The notes under the pieces were generated by a model. It was given only the letters and a program-made list of their open reading frames with translations, was not told the origin of the DNA and ran no database searches. From positions 23,254,578-23,318,577 of the forward strand of contig CM055112.1 in NCBI GenBank assembly GCA_029204225.1: a stretch of DNA of 64,000 nucleotides. The letters run 5' to 3'. Of this stretch, positions 1-10,372 are shown in pieces (positions within the stretch are counted from its first letter, which is position 1; each line of letters starts with the position of its first letter). Source of the DNA: Diphasiastrum complanatum (taxonomy: Eukaryota; Streptophyta; Lycopodiopsida; Lycopodiales; Lycopodiaceae). The position numbers and the translations under genes were made by a program.

Positions 1-980
1 TATACTACCCCCGTAAGTAGATCTAACCATCGCCTAAACTAGAAATACTTTCAACAGAGTCTGTGAGCATGAGAATTGATAGTGCTAGGCTAAATTGTAT
101 TTTTTGTGAGCCCCATGGTAATTTCCAAAAAATGGAAAAAGAACCATGTGGGAGCTAGTAATTTGGGCCCTCTCAGCTTGAGATGTATTTTTAATAAAGA
201 GGCCTCCCAATAATGAGTAAATTAAGGGACGTCTACCTTAATATGTGCAAATCAAGAGGTGGAACCCAAAATGTCATAGAAATGGGTTCACCCACTCGTG
301 GGTATTTAGGAGAGCCTTATCCACGAGTTTCAGAGCATAAGAATTGTAACGATATGTTGTTGAACTGTTAATTGAAGATCATGCTATTTGCATTTCCTTC
401 TATGCTCCATCTTCATGCATTCAGCTTGGGTACTTTTGTATGAATGTGATTGTTGTTGTTGATTCTTCTTTCTTTCAGGTTTGGTTTTGTGATTAACATA
501 AGGTAGATGTGTAGGGCTTAGTGGATGATCATACCAAATTTTTCATTTGATACTGCTTTGTGCTTGGCTCCCTGAGGAGTTCTTATTACAAATGTTGAGT
601 GACAATTGTAATAAGCACTTTGTAGGATCTTGCATTTATTAGTTAGATGTTGTTTTGTTGATCTGGAAATTCAATAGGAATAGATTCAATATCATTCACT
701 GGTTTTTGATTAGATTAGATTAGTAATAATTTGCATTTTGTGAGAAACCAAGAAAAGATCTGAAACAAATTGTAGAACGTAGATATATGAGTCCTAATAG
801 ATCAAGTATTGAAGTTGAGCTTCCATTGTCAGTCAAGGATCGACATAGATGTGTTAATCTGATAGGTGGGACACATACCACCATACTACAAAGTGATCAT
901 GAACCAAGAAGGTAACAATCATATTCTACTAACGGTAGGTGGCAGAATCAGCAAACATTGTAGCTGGGAGAATTGGCAAA
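1..980. other. Unassigned repeat-poor stretch
   Basis: No convincing gene is visible here. Open frames are short and lack recognisable domains. The base composition is AT-rich like the rest of the window. A T/G-rich tract near 440-480 ends in a TTTCAG-like sequence that could be a splice acceptor, but no exon can be supported downstream. It may be old transposon sequence. Confidence 0.4.
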
Positions 981-984
981 CACA

Positions 985-1385
985 GAGATGCATACATTCT
1001 GATATAATACTAAACGCAATAAGGAATAGATTGATTCAACATAAAAACAAATGATGATGAGCACATGACAATTGCGGATAGAAACCACGTACTCTAAGCT
1101 ATCTTTGAGTAATTGAAAACTATGTCTGATTACGCTTCTGCTGATAAACAATAAGCGCTAGTAGCAAAACTCTAAATGAACTCTAAAGAACTCAGCTAGA
1201 ATGCTCAAGAGTGTTTAAGCTTGAAAGCTTGAGAGAGTTTCTTCGATACATTGCATTTAAATAATAAAAGTATGATCAGTTATTCATACTAAGAAATAAC
1301 ACATCTCCAGTAGGACAACTAATTAGGTCGCAAATTGTGATAGCCAGTTGGCCATAATGAGTTGGCATCTATCCAGTTAGGACTT
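985..1385 (+). repeat. Dispersed repeat, copy A
   Basis: This stretch aligns by eye with 32150-32635. Shared landmarks in the same order are a TACATTCTGA start, GCAATAAxGAATAG, ATTGCGGAT, GTACTCTAxGCTATCT, GAGCTAGAATGCTCA, GGCTTGAGAGAG or its variant, and a tail around AATTAGGTC followed by CAGTTGG. Copy A has only a few GA units at the point where copy B has about 100 bp of GA. No coding capacity is seen. It may be part of an LTR or another element, but the ends were not found. Confidence 0.6.
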
Positions 1386-2538
1386 CCCAAAATTTTACTT
1401 GCTAATCAGTTAGGGCAAGTTTGTAGCCTTAATTCAAGTGGAACAATAATTGTCTTTTATCGACATGATCGAAGTGTTTGAAGTCTTTGACTTTCGTTGG
1501 GGACTTCGATGTCTGATGATGTCCGATTATGTCAGAGCCACCTTGAGCGATTCTCGAGTATTTCTGCAGACTGTGTAGAAACGTACATAAAATTGCAGAA
1601 TTGGATAATAAGTGGATGAAGATTAAAGATCGATTATTCGGTCAATAGGAGAATTATCTAACAAAAACATCCTCACATAACACTATATCAATAAAGTTAG
1701 GTCAAATGACAACTTACCAACATAAGGGGAACTCCACAATGTAGCACTGGGAAATAGATTCGTGGCACCTATGTTATGAAAGTGTATCATGAATGCACAA
1801 GATACAACAAACATTTTTGTAGCCTGATAGAAATACTTAAAGCCTAAACCTTAAATAAATCATCAACGGTTTTTAGGAAACTAATTTGAGCATTACATAA
1901 TTATAATTGGACTCCAATTATATTCATGAGGAGCACTCCACAATGTAGCCTTTAGAAATGGAATAGTGACATCAAAATTGTTCATAGATATTTGATGGCC
2001 CTCTTCAATAACACATCATGAAAAAATTGTGAAGTTTCATTATGCATTTTGTATTGAAAAGTTTTCAAAAAGAAAGGAAAAAAAATCTAGCTTCCACCAT
2101 GAAGTAATTCACATTTGAAGATCTTTTAGAATGTGATTAATCCTTAGTTCCTCGGTTCTGATTAATCTGAAGGACTTCTTAAAGACTAGCTTGCAATCCT
2201 AGTTATGCTCCAAATCAAAAATTCGAAAATTAACTTTAGTTTCTAATAGGTTTCTTTATTGAAAAAAAAACTTATAAAATATTCAATAAGTTAAAATAGC
2301 AATGATCGACTTATACAATGCTTTCTTATTTCGACGGCACCATGTGTGCTTAGTTCTAGAGTTATCGGGCCATCTTTCTTTTACGAGCCCTTTGAGTGTT
2401 TTTAAGTAACTTATGTACATACTTACGAGTTAGTTGAATATACAGTTTGAGGAGAGCAATTATGTGTTCTTGTTGCACTTGACGTTGTACTGTGGTGATT
2501 GATCCGGTCGGGTGTTTTTCAATTGTGTTTTCTTAACT
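1386..2538. other. Unassigned; probably contains the 5' LTR of the outer Copia
   Basis: No gene is visible. Because a primer-binding site starts at 2539, the sequence just before it should be the 3' end of an LTR. It ends with TTCTTAAC, resembling the TTCTA ends seen before the primer sites at 28762 and 40718. No matching partner LTR was found downstream, so the left boundary cannot be placed. Confidence 0.35.
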
Positions 2539-2550
2539 TGGTATCAGAGC
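2539..2550 (+). promoter_or_regulatory. Primer-binding site of outer Copia
   Basis: TGGTATCAGAGC is the usual plant Copia primer site, complementary to the 3' end of initiator tRNA-Met. It marks the boundary between the 5' LTR and the leader. Confidence 0.8.
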
Positions 2551-3808
2551 CCTTGGTGGCTTGAATCACCGGACAAGAACAGAGAGCTGCGAATTCACGA
2601 CGGTTTGTTGGCTAGGAAGCACAAAATCGAGTCTGTGGAGATTCGTGGAACGGCTCAGAACTGTAAAAAGGATTCAGAGATAGGGAATTGTTGGTTGAAT
2701 CAAAAAGCAAGCAAAGTTTGAAGCTGAAAAATTCTTCTGGAGGGTTGCTTGGTGTTTGTGGTTGGTTTGAATCCAATCGAATACCGTTTGAAGAGCGATT
2801 TGGAGCAGAAGATAGCCTGCCATAGGACGACCTTAGCCAGTTTGGAGCTGCAAGGGAAAGCTCAGGGAAAGCCTGAGTAAAGCCCAATATATTCTTCTCT
2901 TCAGAGTTGCTAGGGTTTCAAGGTACAAAATCTGGGATATCTCCTTGTAGGAGGTTGTTTTCAGAGCTGTGAGTTGCTGTGAATGGGCGCCCTGGTAGCG
3001 CGATTCAGCAGTAGGGAGGCCAAGACTGGCCGTGGAGGAGGAAGGTAGCCAGTTCGATCCACAGGGAGCAGCCATAGCCTGTGAAGAGAGAGAAGAAGTC
3101 CATCATAGAGAGAGAAGAGGAGGAGAGGTCGCGGGAACTCTCGCACGCCTAGTCTAGTTTGCCAGCTAGCGGACCGAAGTGCTCAGTGCTTTGAAGACCT
3201 TTGATCAATGCACGAAAGCGTGGACAACCGTTCGATCTCGATTCACACAGATTGACGATTGTTATTTCATGACAGGTGGGTCGTTGGATCTAAAGGATCC
3301 GTTGGATTGAAGTGAAAAAGTCTGAAGGGTTCTGAAGTGCAAAGTGCATTGCAACTTCATTAAAAATCTTCAAACTGAAAAAATTGTTGGGTCCCAAGTT
3401 TTTGAAGGGTGAAGTTTCTTCACACTGAAGAAATAGTTCAAAAGTTCAAATTGCCCTTATTTTCACCTCCTTTAGCCTATTTTGGCTAAACGAAAGGCTA
3501 TAGCCTCCAAACAAAGGGCACCTTGACTGTACCTACAAGTACGGTACACCAAAACAAAGTGATTGCCATGGAGAAAGTGTTCGAAGCATGCCAGAAGTGA
3601 TTTCGCCATTTCACTGGGCAGGAAGCTGGGAGTTGGTGACGAGAAGCATTTTGAAAAACGACGCTAGTTTGGCTTTCAATTTTGGCGAAAGAGTGGCGGG
3701 TGGCTTGGTAAGCTAAAAATTGCAGGTCATTATTATCGATTTCTGACATCACGGTTGGCTTTAGCATACACTTTATAGCCTATAGGTGAAGTTTCAAGCA
3801 GTTCGGAG
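2551..3808 (+). other. Long non-coding leader of outer Copia
   Basis: About 1.26 kb separates the primer site from the gag start. Its last part (about 3400-3806) is clearly homologous to 29560-30046. Both carry AACGAAAGGCTATA, ACTGTACCTACAAGTACG, a TTTGGCTTTCAA segment, GCAGGTCATTATT and a TTTCAAGCAGTT end in the same order. A GAGAGGTCGCG segment near 3123 recurs near 41,478 in the leader of the non-coding LTR element. Only short open frames are present. Confidence 0.7.
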
Positions 3809-3936
3809 ATGGCAAACATCAATGAGACAATTTTGGGCAATGCAAGCAAACTTGATGGGGCTTCTAACTACAACATCTGGAAATTAAAAATAAAGAGCAT
3901 TTTGATGGAGAAAGAGTTGTGGAAAATCGTGGCAGG
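3809..3936 (+). pseudogene. 5' part of outer Copia gag, cut by insertion
   Basis: The ATG at 3809 opens 42 codons of a Copia gag. The text includes the typical N-terminal stretch KLDGASNYNIWKLKIKS. The frame is cut after the second base of a glycine codon by the Copia element inserted at 3937. The rest of the same gag resumes at 10373. Confidence 0.85.
3932..3936. repeat. Target-site duplication, left copy (GCAGG)
   Basis: GCAGG immediately precedes the LTR start TGTGAAAATTG. The identical five bases follow the right LTR at 10368-10372. A 5-bp duplication is usual for Copia integrases. Confidence 0.95.
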
Positions 3937-4591
3937 TGTGAAAATTGTCAACATTTCCTAGCTAGTTTGAGGCCTAAATTGGCTAAAATTGTAAATAGTT
4001 TTGGTTCTGGAGTTTTGCACGTGTGAACCAGGCCACAATGTTTTTATTTACTGTATTTTTTCAGTATGATGAAGTGTCAAACTTCATACCCTTCAAAATG
4101 AGACCATTTTGATGTATTTTGGTCATATAAGCCATTTTTAGCTATTTTTCCTATATAGGGAATATCTAGGGTCAAGTACCTTCTAGAGAGAGGAGAGAGA
4201 GTCATCTTCCTCATCCATAAATAGTAGGGAAGTCGTGGAGAACAGGTTGGAGAAACCTTTTGTATGCTTCATTGAGATCAATAGATCATTGTCATTGTTT
4301 CTTCCTCCATTGAGAGCATTGTTGTGTGTATTGTCTTCAAGCTATTGTGTATGATCTTAGGTGCTTTCCAAAAGTGGTAGGCTGATGTATTATGGACTGT
4401 ATAATGCTATTTTGGGCCGCACTTGATGTTTATGGAAGTTTCCATTTGTGGTAAATGCTTTTTGATCAAGTTCTTTGCATTCTAGGTAGCATAGAATGTG
4501 TTGCCAATTCCTAGCTTATGTAGTTTGGAGTGCAAGCATTCAAGCCAATGATCTTGGAGTTTAGATCCACTTAGGATCTGGATTTTTCACA
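3937..4591 (+). repeat. 5' LTR of young Copia
   Basis: The LTR starts TGTGAAAATTGTC and ends TTTTTCACA, giving TG...CA termini and short inverted ends. The length is 655 bp. A CTATATAG box lies at 4151-4158. Confidence 0.95.
4151..4158 (+). promoter_or_regulatory. Likely TATA box in 5' LTR
   Basis: CTATATAG sits about 215 bases into the LTR, and the same box is at 9927-9934 in the 3' LTR. It is the best TATA candidate in the LTR. The transcription start would be expected roughly 30 bases downstream, in a GA-rich segment. Confidence 0.5.
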
Positions 4592-4603
4592 TGGTATCAG
4601 AGC
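4592..4603 (+). promoter_or_regulatory. Primer-binding site of young Copia
   Basis: TGGTATCAGAGC abuts the LTR end with no spacer. It is complementary to the 3' end of initiator tRNA-Met, as in most plant Copia elements. Confidence 0.9.
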
Positions 4604-5763
4604 TGGTTGGCTTCTATTTACAGTAAGTATTCCATTTTTGGTGATATTTGGATGTTTGATCAAGTTCTAGCATGATTTTGCATTGCTTTGTTGATCAAAT
4701 CTTACTAACCTTTGTTTTGTGAGTTGAACTTGTGGATCAAAAGCATATTTCAGGTCTATTGAAGATCAGAGGCTGAAAAGAAACTATTTTGGATCAGATC
4801 ATAACACCTAATCATTTGTGATTGTGAGGCTTGTGCATATTCAATACTAACAATGTTCTTTTCAATCCTATTGTTGACAATCTCCATTCTTGGATGAACA
4901 CTCTCCTTAAGTGGATGAAACTTCTCCTTAAGTGGATGACAAATGCTCTTTTGAGTGAGTTGTAATTCTCCTAAAGGCTGAGCAAAGCTCCCATTTGGAT
5001 GAAAGATCCCCTTTTTTGGGTGAACATATTGTAAGCTCCATTGTGAAGAGCATATTGTAAAGATTGTCATCAATTTTGGCATAAATTTTGGTGTACTTTG
5101 TTGAGCATGTAAGTAACTCTCCTTATGTAATTTGATTGGAGCATTTGCTGGAAGGTGTTAACCATTATGCAAGTGTGTTTTCAGGTTCTTAACAGGTTGA
5201 GGAACATTCTCATGTGAAGTGATCTTAGATCTACATCTAAACACCAAGATTTGACAAGATAGTGAAGCTAGTCTTGTGATTCACTAAGTGTGCTCATTCA
5301 TTCACCTCTAAATCTTGTATTTATCACTTGCTGGAGTTTATAAACTTTTAGAAGTGTGGTTTACATGTGGTTTTACAGGTTGAATCAATATCTTAGTGTG
5401 TTGATCATATGTTGATCAAGTTTGTTCATTACTAGGTAATCTTGGCATCCTAGTTTTGGGTATTTTCTAAGAATGCAAGTAACTCTTCACACCATAACTT
5501 GATTTGGTCACTTGCTGGAAAGTTTGAGAGCTTAAGCAAGAGTGTGTTCAGGTTGGTTTGATTTTGTAATCCATTCTTAGTGTGTGCAAAGTGTTGCATG
5601 TGTTTCAATCTTCCTTTCTATGCTTGGAAACCATCTAGGTTCAAGATAGAAGTGTTTTAGGGTCCTAAATCTTCATAGATCTCTTTATCTATCATTTGTT
5701 GAGAGAAAAGTGAGTGCTAAGTGCTTTAGGACAGAACCTAAAAGTTGAAGAAACATTAGAATC
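4604..5763 (+). other. Leader of young Copia with internal repeats
   Basis: The leader is 1.16 kb and non-coding. Two kinds of imperfect repeats are visible. Near 4891-4950 a unit of about 21-24 bp containing CTCCTTAAGTGGATGA is repeated in tandem. On a larger scale, segments near 5126-5190, 5326-5390 and 5489-5560 share a TTGCTGGA...GTGT...TTCAGGTT layout, spaced by about 180-200 bp. Confidence 0.6.
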
Positions 5764-8700
5764 ATGGCTTCCAATGGTGGGATCATGCTAGAGTCTAGTG
5801 AAAGGTTGAGTTCATCAAACTACTCTACTTGGAAAGTGAGGATGGAGTCCTTACTTGAGTTGAATGAACTCATGGACATAGTTGCAGAAATTGAAGAGAG
5901 ACCTCTCACACTTCAAGAGCAACAAAGGTTTGATAAGAAGGCCAAAAAGGCTCTTCATATCATTAAAATGAATGTTACAAATGAACTTCTCAAGGAAGTT
6001 GGAAAGTGTCAAAGTGCAAGTGAGGCATGGAATGCCTTAAAGAAGCTCTTTGAATCAAAGTCCACATCTAGGGTATTGACCCTAAGGAGACAAATATTTT
6101 CTAGTAGGCAAAGAGAGGGTGAAAGTGCTCATGCATTTATCTTGAGAGTTAAGTCCCTAAGTGATGATTTAGCATGCATTGATGAGAACATAAAAGATGG
6201 TGAAATAGTCCAAGTTATGTTGAATGGTTTGCTAAATGAACATGCTAACCTTGTGCAAAGTTTTGCCATTCAAAGAGTCTTGCCAAGTGTGGTTGACTTG
6301 CAAGAAATCTTATTGGCTGAAGAACATAGGTTGCAATCAAAGCTTGATGGTGCATCCTTGCAAGGTGGAGGTGAAGAGGCTTTCTTCACAAAAGGCAAAT
6401 TCAAGGGCAAAGGTAAAGGCAAAGGGAAATGGTCCAAAGGTGGTAACTTTGATCATGATGATCACTCTTCCTCTTCCTCTTCTACTAAGAACAATAAGTC
6501 AAAGTTCAAGTGCTTTTATTGTGGGATAAAAGGTCATTTTGCAAATGAATGTTATAAGAAGAAAAGAGAGCAAGGAGAGAGGCAAGGAAATCTTACAATA
6601 GATGAGGAAGAACATAACACATGTGAATCACTTGTTATGACTTCAAGTTTGTTAGCCAACATAGATGATAATGATCCTTGGTGGATTGATAGTGGAGCCT
6701 CATCTCACATGACAAGACATAAGGAATACTTTACATCCTTATTGTCTTATGAGGGAGAAGGTAACATCATCTACACTGCAAATGATGGTCAATGTGACAT
6801 CAAAGGCATAGGCACTATTCCTATTTCCCTTTCAACAAATAGGAAAGCAAATCTTGAAAATGTTTTGTACATTCCTTCAATCACTAAGAATTTGCTTAGT
6901 GTAAGTCAAATGATTGACAAAGGACTTGATGTGGAGTTCATTGGAGATGCATGTTTGATAAGTAAATGTGGATCCTTGATTGCTCAAGGTAGGAGGCATG
7001 GTAAACTTTTCAAGCTTGATGCATGTGTGATCTCTAATCATGAAGGATGTATGGCTAGGGAGCAATTGACAAACCAAGAAGTTTGGCACAAGAGGTTGGG
7101 CCATCCCAACTTCAAATCTTTGGAGGTAATGGCAAAGAAAGAGCTTGTTCTTGGTCTCCCTAAAAGTCTTGTTGCAAACAATAGTGTTTGTGAACATTGT
7201 GCCTTGTCCAAATCTCATAGACTTGCTTATTCTAGATCTACTTCTAGATCTAAAGAAGCTTTTCAACTTGTGCATTCTGATATTCATTCTTCTAGTACAA
7301 CTAGCAATGGTGGGGCAAAGATGTATGCAACTTTCATTGATGACTTTAGTAGGTATACTTGGATCTATCTTCTTAAAAGTAAGGATGAAGTGTTTGCTGC
7401 ATTTGTCAAGTTCAAGAATGAAATGGAAAACCAATTCAATACAAAGATCAAATGCTTAAGATCTGATAATGGAGGGGAATACACCTCAAATAGGTTCAAA
7501 GACTTTTGTATAGCACATGGGATTAAGAGGGAGATGTCTAGTCCTAGGACTCCACAACAGAATGGAGTGGCCGAGAGGAAGAATAGAACCCTTTGTGAAT
7601 GTGCCAAGGCAATGAGACTACATGCTAATCTTGCTAAGTCTTTTTGGGGGGAAGCTTTAGCATGTGCTAACTATCTATGTAATAGATGGACAAGTGCTTC
7701 CTTGGATGGTAAAACTCCTCATGAGGTTCTTTATGGTAGAAGGCCGAGTGTCAAGCATTGTAGGATCTTTGGATGTACATGTTTTGTCAATATCACACTT
7801 GATGATAGAACTAAAGAAGATCCTTCATCAAAGAAGGGTGTGTTTGTTGGCTATAGTGAAGTAAGCAAGGCTTACAAAGTGTACATTCCTTCTACAAAGA
7901 AAGTTGTCATAAGTAGGGATGTCATCTTTCATGAAGAGAATGTTTCCAATGTTGTTGATGTTGATGTTGATGTGCCTACTAATCATCATGATGTGCAAGA
8001 TGTCTTGGATGAAGATGGAGATGCCACTCCAAAGCAAACTTCAAGGAAGACTCAAAGGCAAAGGGCTAAGCCATCAAGGCTAACCTATGATGAAAAAGGA
8101 AAGCAAGTGGTGGACAACTCTAACCTTGCTTTTCTTACCTCTTTTGATGAACCAACTTGTGTAGGTGAAGCAATTCAAAAGAAGGAATGGATCCAAGCCA
8201 TGGATCATGAGCATCAAGCACTCATCAAAAGCAACACATGGAGGTTGGTAAAGCTTCCAAAGGACAAGAAGGCAATTGGTTGTAAGTGGATCTTCAAGAT
8301 CAAGACAAATCAAGATGGATCAATCAACAAGTACAAGGCAAGGTTGGTGGCAAAGGGGTATGCTCAAGAATATGGTATTGACTATGATGAGACCTTTGCA
8401 CCCGTGGCAAAGATGGTAACTATTCGAATCCTAATCTCTCTTGCAACTCTTTATGATTGGGATATGTGGCAAATGGATGTTACTAATGCCTTCTTGAATG
8501 GTGATCTTGAAGAAGATATTTACATGGAGCAACCCGAGGGCTATGTTTCACATGATGAGCCTAATCATGTGTGCTATCTCCAAAAGAGTTTGTATGGGCT
8601 AAAGCAAGCACCAAGGAGTTGGTATGCTAAGCTCAATTCCTTCTTACTTTCTCAAAACTTTGTTATGAGTGAGTATGATCATTCTCTCTACTTTAGATTG

Positions 8701-9717
8701 AATGAAAATGATATCACTTTACTTTTGATCTATGTTGATGACATTATCTTAAGTGGTGGTAACAATCTAGATATAGATGAAATCAAGATGGCACTCAAAA
8801 GAGAGTTTGAAATTCAAGATCTTGGTAAACTTCATTATATCTTAGGAATAGAGATTATTAGAACTTCTAAATCTACATTCATATGTCAAGAAAAGTATGT
8901 TAACTCTATTCTAAAAAGGTTTCATATGGAAGATTGTAAAGTTGTTTCTACTCCTATGGAATCAAATGTAAAGCTAACTACAAGAAGTAATGAAAGATCC
9001 TTCAAGGACATTACTCTCTATAGAAAGCTAATAGGATCTCTTATATGGTTAACCATCACAAGACCTGATCTAAGCTTTGTGGTTGGTAAACTAAGTCAAT
9101 TTATGCAAGATCCTAGTGAGGCTCATTGGAAGCTAGGAAAGAGAGTACTTAGATACATCTCGGGATCTAGAGATTTTGGCATCTTGTATGGAGGTACTAC
9201 ACCTAACCTTTGTGGATTTTCAGATTCAGATTTTGCAGGTGATCAAATGGATAGGAAGTCAACAAGTGCCTTTGCAATCTATCTTGGAGATGGAGTGGTC
9301 TCATGGCTATCAAAGAAGCAACCAACTATCTCTCTATCTTCCACCGAAGCCGAGTACAAGGCATTAACAACATGCACCAAGGAGATTCTTTGGATCAAGA
9401 GGATGTTATTGGATCTTCACTTGCTGGAACCAGAGAAGACTCCAATCATACTTTGTGATAACCTTTCAGCCCAAAGCTTGGCAAGCAATCCTGTTTTTCA
9501 TGCAAGGAGCAAGCACATTGAGATTGCTCACCATTTTGTGAGAGATCAAGTCATTGCCAAAGAGGTGGAGCTTCAACATGTCTCTTCAAAGGAGTGTGTG
9601 GCTGATATCTTCACCAAACCATTGGGAAAGGACCTATATTTAATGCATAGATCTAATCTTGGAATGTGCTCAAAGACTATGTTGAAACTAGCATCCAATG
9701 TTGAAGAGGGAGTGTGA
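5764..9717 (+). CDS. Intact Copia gag-pol polyprotein (1,317 aa)
   Basis: One open frame encodes all proteins needed for Copia replication. Visible in order: gag of the UBN2/retrotrans_gag type (residues about 1-240, including SERLSSSNYSTWKVRMESLL), a lysine/glycine-rich linker, a CCHC zinc knuckle (C250 to C263), aspartic protease WWIDSGAS (D309), the integrase zinc-binding region (H442 onwards), and the integrase core with D506, D568 and E604 (35 residues between the last two). Reverse transcriptase follows, with D905 in QMDVTNAFLNG and YVDD at 990-993. RNase H then shows SLSSTEAEYKAL and a final SKHIEIAHHFV block. The stop codon lies five bases inside the 3' LTR. The start is the first ATG after the leader and aligns with the gag start of the related element at 49750. 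No frameshift separates gag and pol, as is usual for plant Copia. No defects were seen in catalytic motifs. Confidence 0.96.
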   Translation: MASNGGIMLESSERLSSSNYSTWKVRMESLLELNELMDIVAEIEERPLTLQEQQRFDKKAKKALHIIKMNVTNELLKEVGKCQSASEAWNALKKLFESKSTSRVLTLRRQIFSSRQREGESAHAFILRVKSLSDDLACIDENIKDGEIVQVMLNGLLNEHANLVQSFAIQRVLPSVVDLQEILLAEEHRLQSKLDGASLQGGGEEAFFTKGKFKGKGKGKGKWSKGGNFDHDDHSSSSSSTKNNKSKFKCFYCGIKGHFANECYKKKREQGERQGNLTIDEEEHNTCESLVMTSSLLANIDDNDPWWIDSGASSHMTRHKEYFTSLLSYEGEGNIIYTANDGQCDIKGIGTIPISLSTNRKANLENVLYIPSITKNLLSVSQMIDKGLDVEFIGDACLISKCGSLIAQGRRHGKLFKLDACVISNHEGCMAREQLTNQEVWHKRLGHPNFKSLEVMAKKELVLGLPKSLVANNSVCEHCALSKSHRLAYSRSTSRSKEAFQLVHSDIHSSSTTSNGGAKMYATFIDDFSRYTWIYLLKSKDEVFAAFVKFKNEMENQFNTKIKCLRSDNGGEYTSNRFKDFCIAHGIKREMSSPRTPQQNGVAERKNRTLCECAKAMRLHANLAKSFWGEALACANYLCNRWTSASLDGKTPHEVLYGRRPSVKHCRIFGCTCFVNITLDDRTKEDPSSKKGVFVGYSEVSKAYKVYIPSTKKVVISRDVIFHEENVSNVVDVDVDVPTNHHDVQDVLDEDGDATPKQTSRKTQRQRAKPSRLTYDEKGKQVVDNSNLAFLTSFDEPTCVGEAIQKKEWIQAMDHEHQALIKSNTWRLVKLPKDKKAIGCKWIFKIKTNQDGSINKYKARLVAKGYAQEYGIDYDETFAPVAKMVTIRILISLATLYDWDMWQMDVTNAFLNGDLEEDIYMEQPEGYVSHDEPNHVCYLQKSLYGLKQAPRSWYAKLNSFLLSQNFVMSEYDHSLYFRLNENDITLLLIYVDDIILSGGNNLDIDEIKMALKREFEIQDLGKLHYILGIEIIRTSKSTFICQEKYVNSILKRFHMEDCKVVSTPMESNVKLTTRSNERSFKDITLYRKLIGSLIWLTITRPDLSFVVGKLSQFMQDPSEAHWKLGKRVLRYISGSRDFGILYGGTTPNLCGFSDSDFAGDQMDRKSTSAFAIYLGDGVVSWLSKKQPTISLSSTEAEYKALTTCTKEILWIKRMLLDLHLLEPEKTPIILCDNLSAQSLASNPVFHARSKHIEIAHHFVRDQVIAKEVELQHVSSKECVADIFTKPLGKDLYLMHRSNLGMCSKTMLKLASNVEEGV
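9703..9712 (+). promoter_or_regulatory. Polypurine tract of young Copia
   Basis: GAAGAGGGAG directly precedes the 3' LTR. It would be the RNase H-resistant primer for plus-strand synthesis. It overlaps the last codons of the polyprotein. Confidence 0.85.
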
Positions 9718-10367
9718 AAATTGTCAACATTTCCTAGCTAGTTTGAGGCCTAAATTGGCTAAAATTGTAAATAGTTTTGGTTCTGGAGTTTTGCACGTGT
9801 GAACCAGGCCACAATGTTTTTATTTACTGTATTTTTTCAGTATGATGAAGTGTCAAACTTCATACCCTTCAAAATGAGACCATTTTGATGTATTTTGGTC
9901 ATATAAGCCATTTTTAGCTATTTTTCCTATATAGGGAATATCTAGGGTCAAGTACCTTCTAGAGAGAGGAGAGAGAGTCATCTTCCTCATCCATAAATAG
10001 TAGGGAAGTCGTGGAGAACAGGTTGGAGAAACCTTTTGTATGCTTCATTGAGATCAATAGATCATTGTCATTGTTTCTTCCTCCATTGAGAGCATTGTTG
10101 TGTGTATTGTCTTCAAGCTATTGTGTATGATCTTAGCTGCTTTCCAAAAGTGGTAGGCTGATGTATTATGGACTGTATAATGCTATTTTGGGCCGCACTT
10201 GATGTTTATGGAAGTTTCCATTTGTGGTAAATGCTTTTTGATCAAGTTCTTTGCATTCTAGGTAGCATAGAATGTGTTGCCAATTCCTAGCTTATGTAGT
10301 TTGGAGTGCAAGCATTCAAGCCAATGATCTTGGAGTTTAGATCCACTTAGGATCTGTATTTTTCACA
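9713..10367 (+). repeat. 3' LTR of young Copia
   Basis: This 655-bp LTR is collinear with 3937-4591 with two substitutions and no gaps. It ends TTTTTCACA, followed by the second GCAGG. Confidence 0.95.
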
Positions 10368-10372
10368 GCAGG
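10368..10372. repeat. Target-site duplication, right copy (GCAGG)
   Basis: It is identical to 3932-3936 and confirms a single clean integration event. Confidence 0.95.

Larger units (their letters stand above)
3937..10367 (+). mobile_element. Young, structurally complete Copia LTR retrotransposon
   Basis: The 6,431-bp element has identical-length LTRs (655 bp each), perfect GCAGG target duplications, a primer site right after the 5' LTR, a polypurine tract right before the 3' LTR, and a single uninterrupted gag-pol frame of 1,317 codons. The LTRs align without gaps at a constant offset of 5,776 and differ by eye at two positions (4361/10137 G/C and 4581/10357 G/T), so insertion was recent. 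It sits inside the gag of an older Copia element. Everything needed for autonomous movement is present. Whether it is expressed cannot be judged from sequence. Confidence 0.97.

Noticed and set aside
6877..7434. 185-codon minus-strand frame within the young Copia
   Set aside because: It is the antisense shadow of protease-integrase coding sequence.
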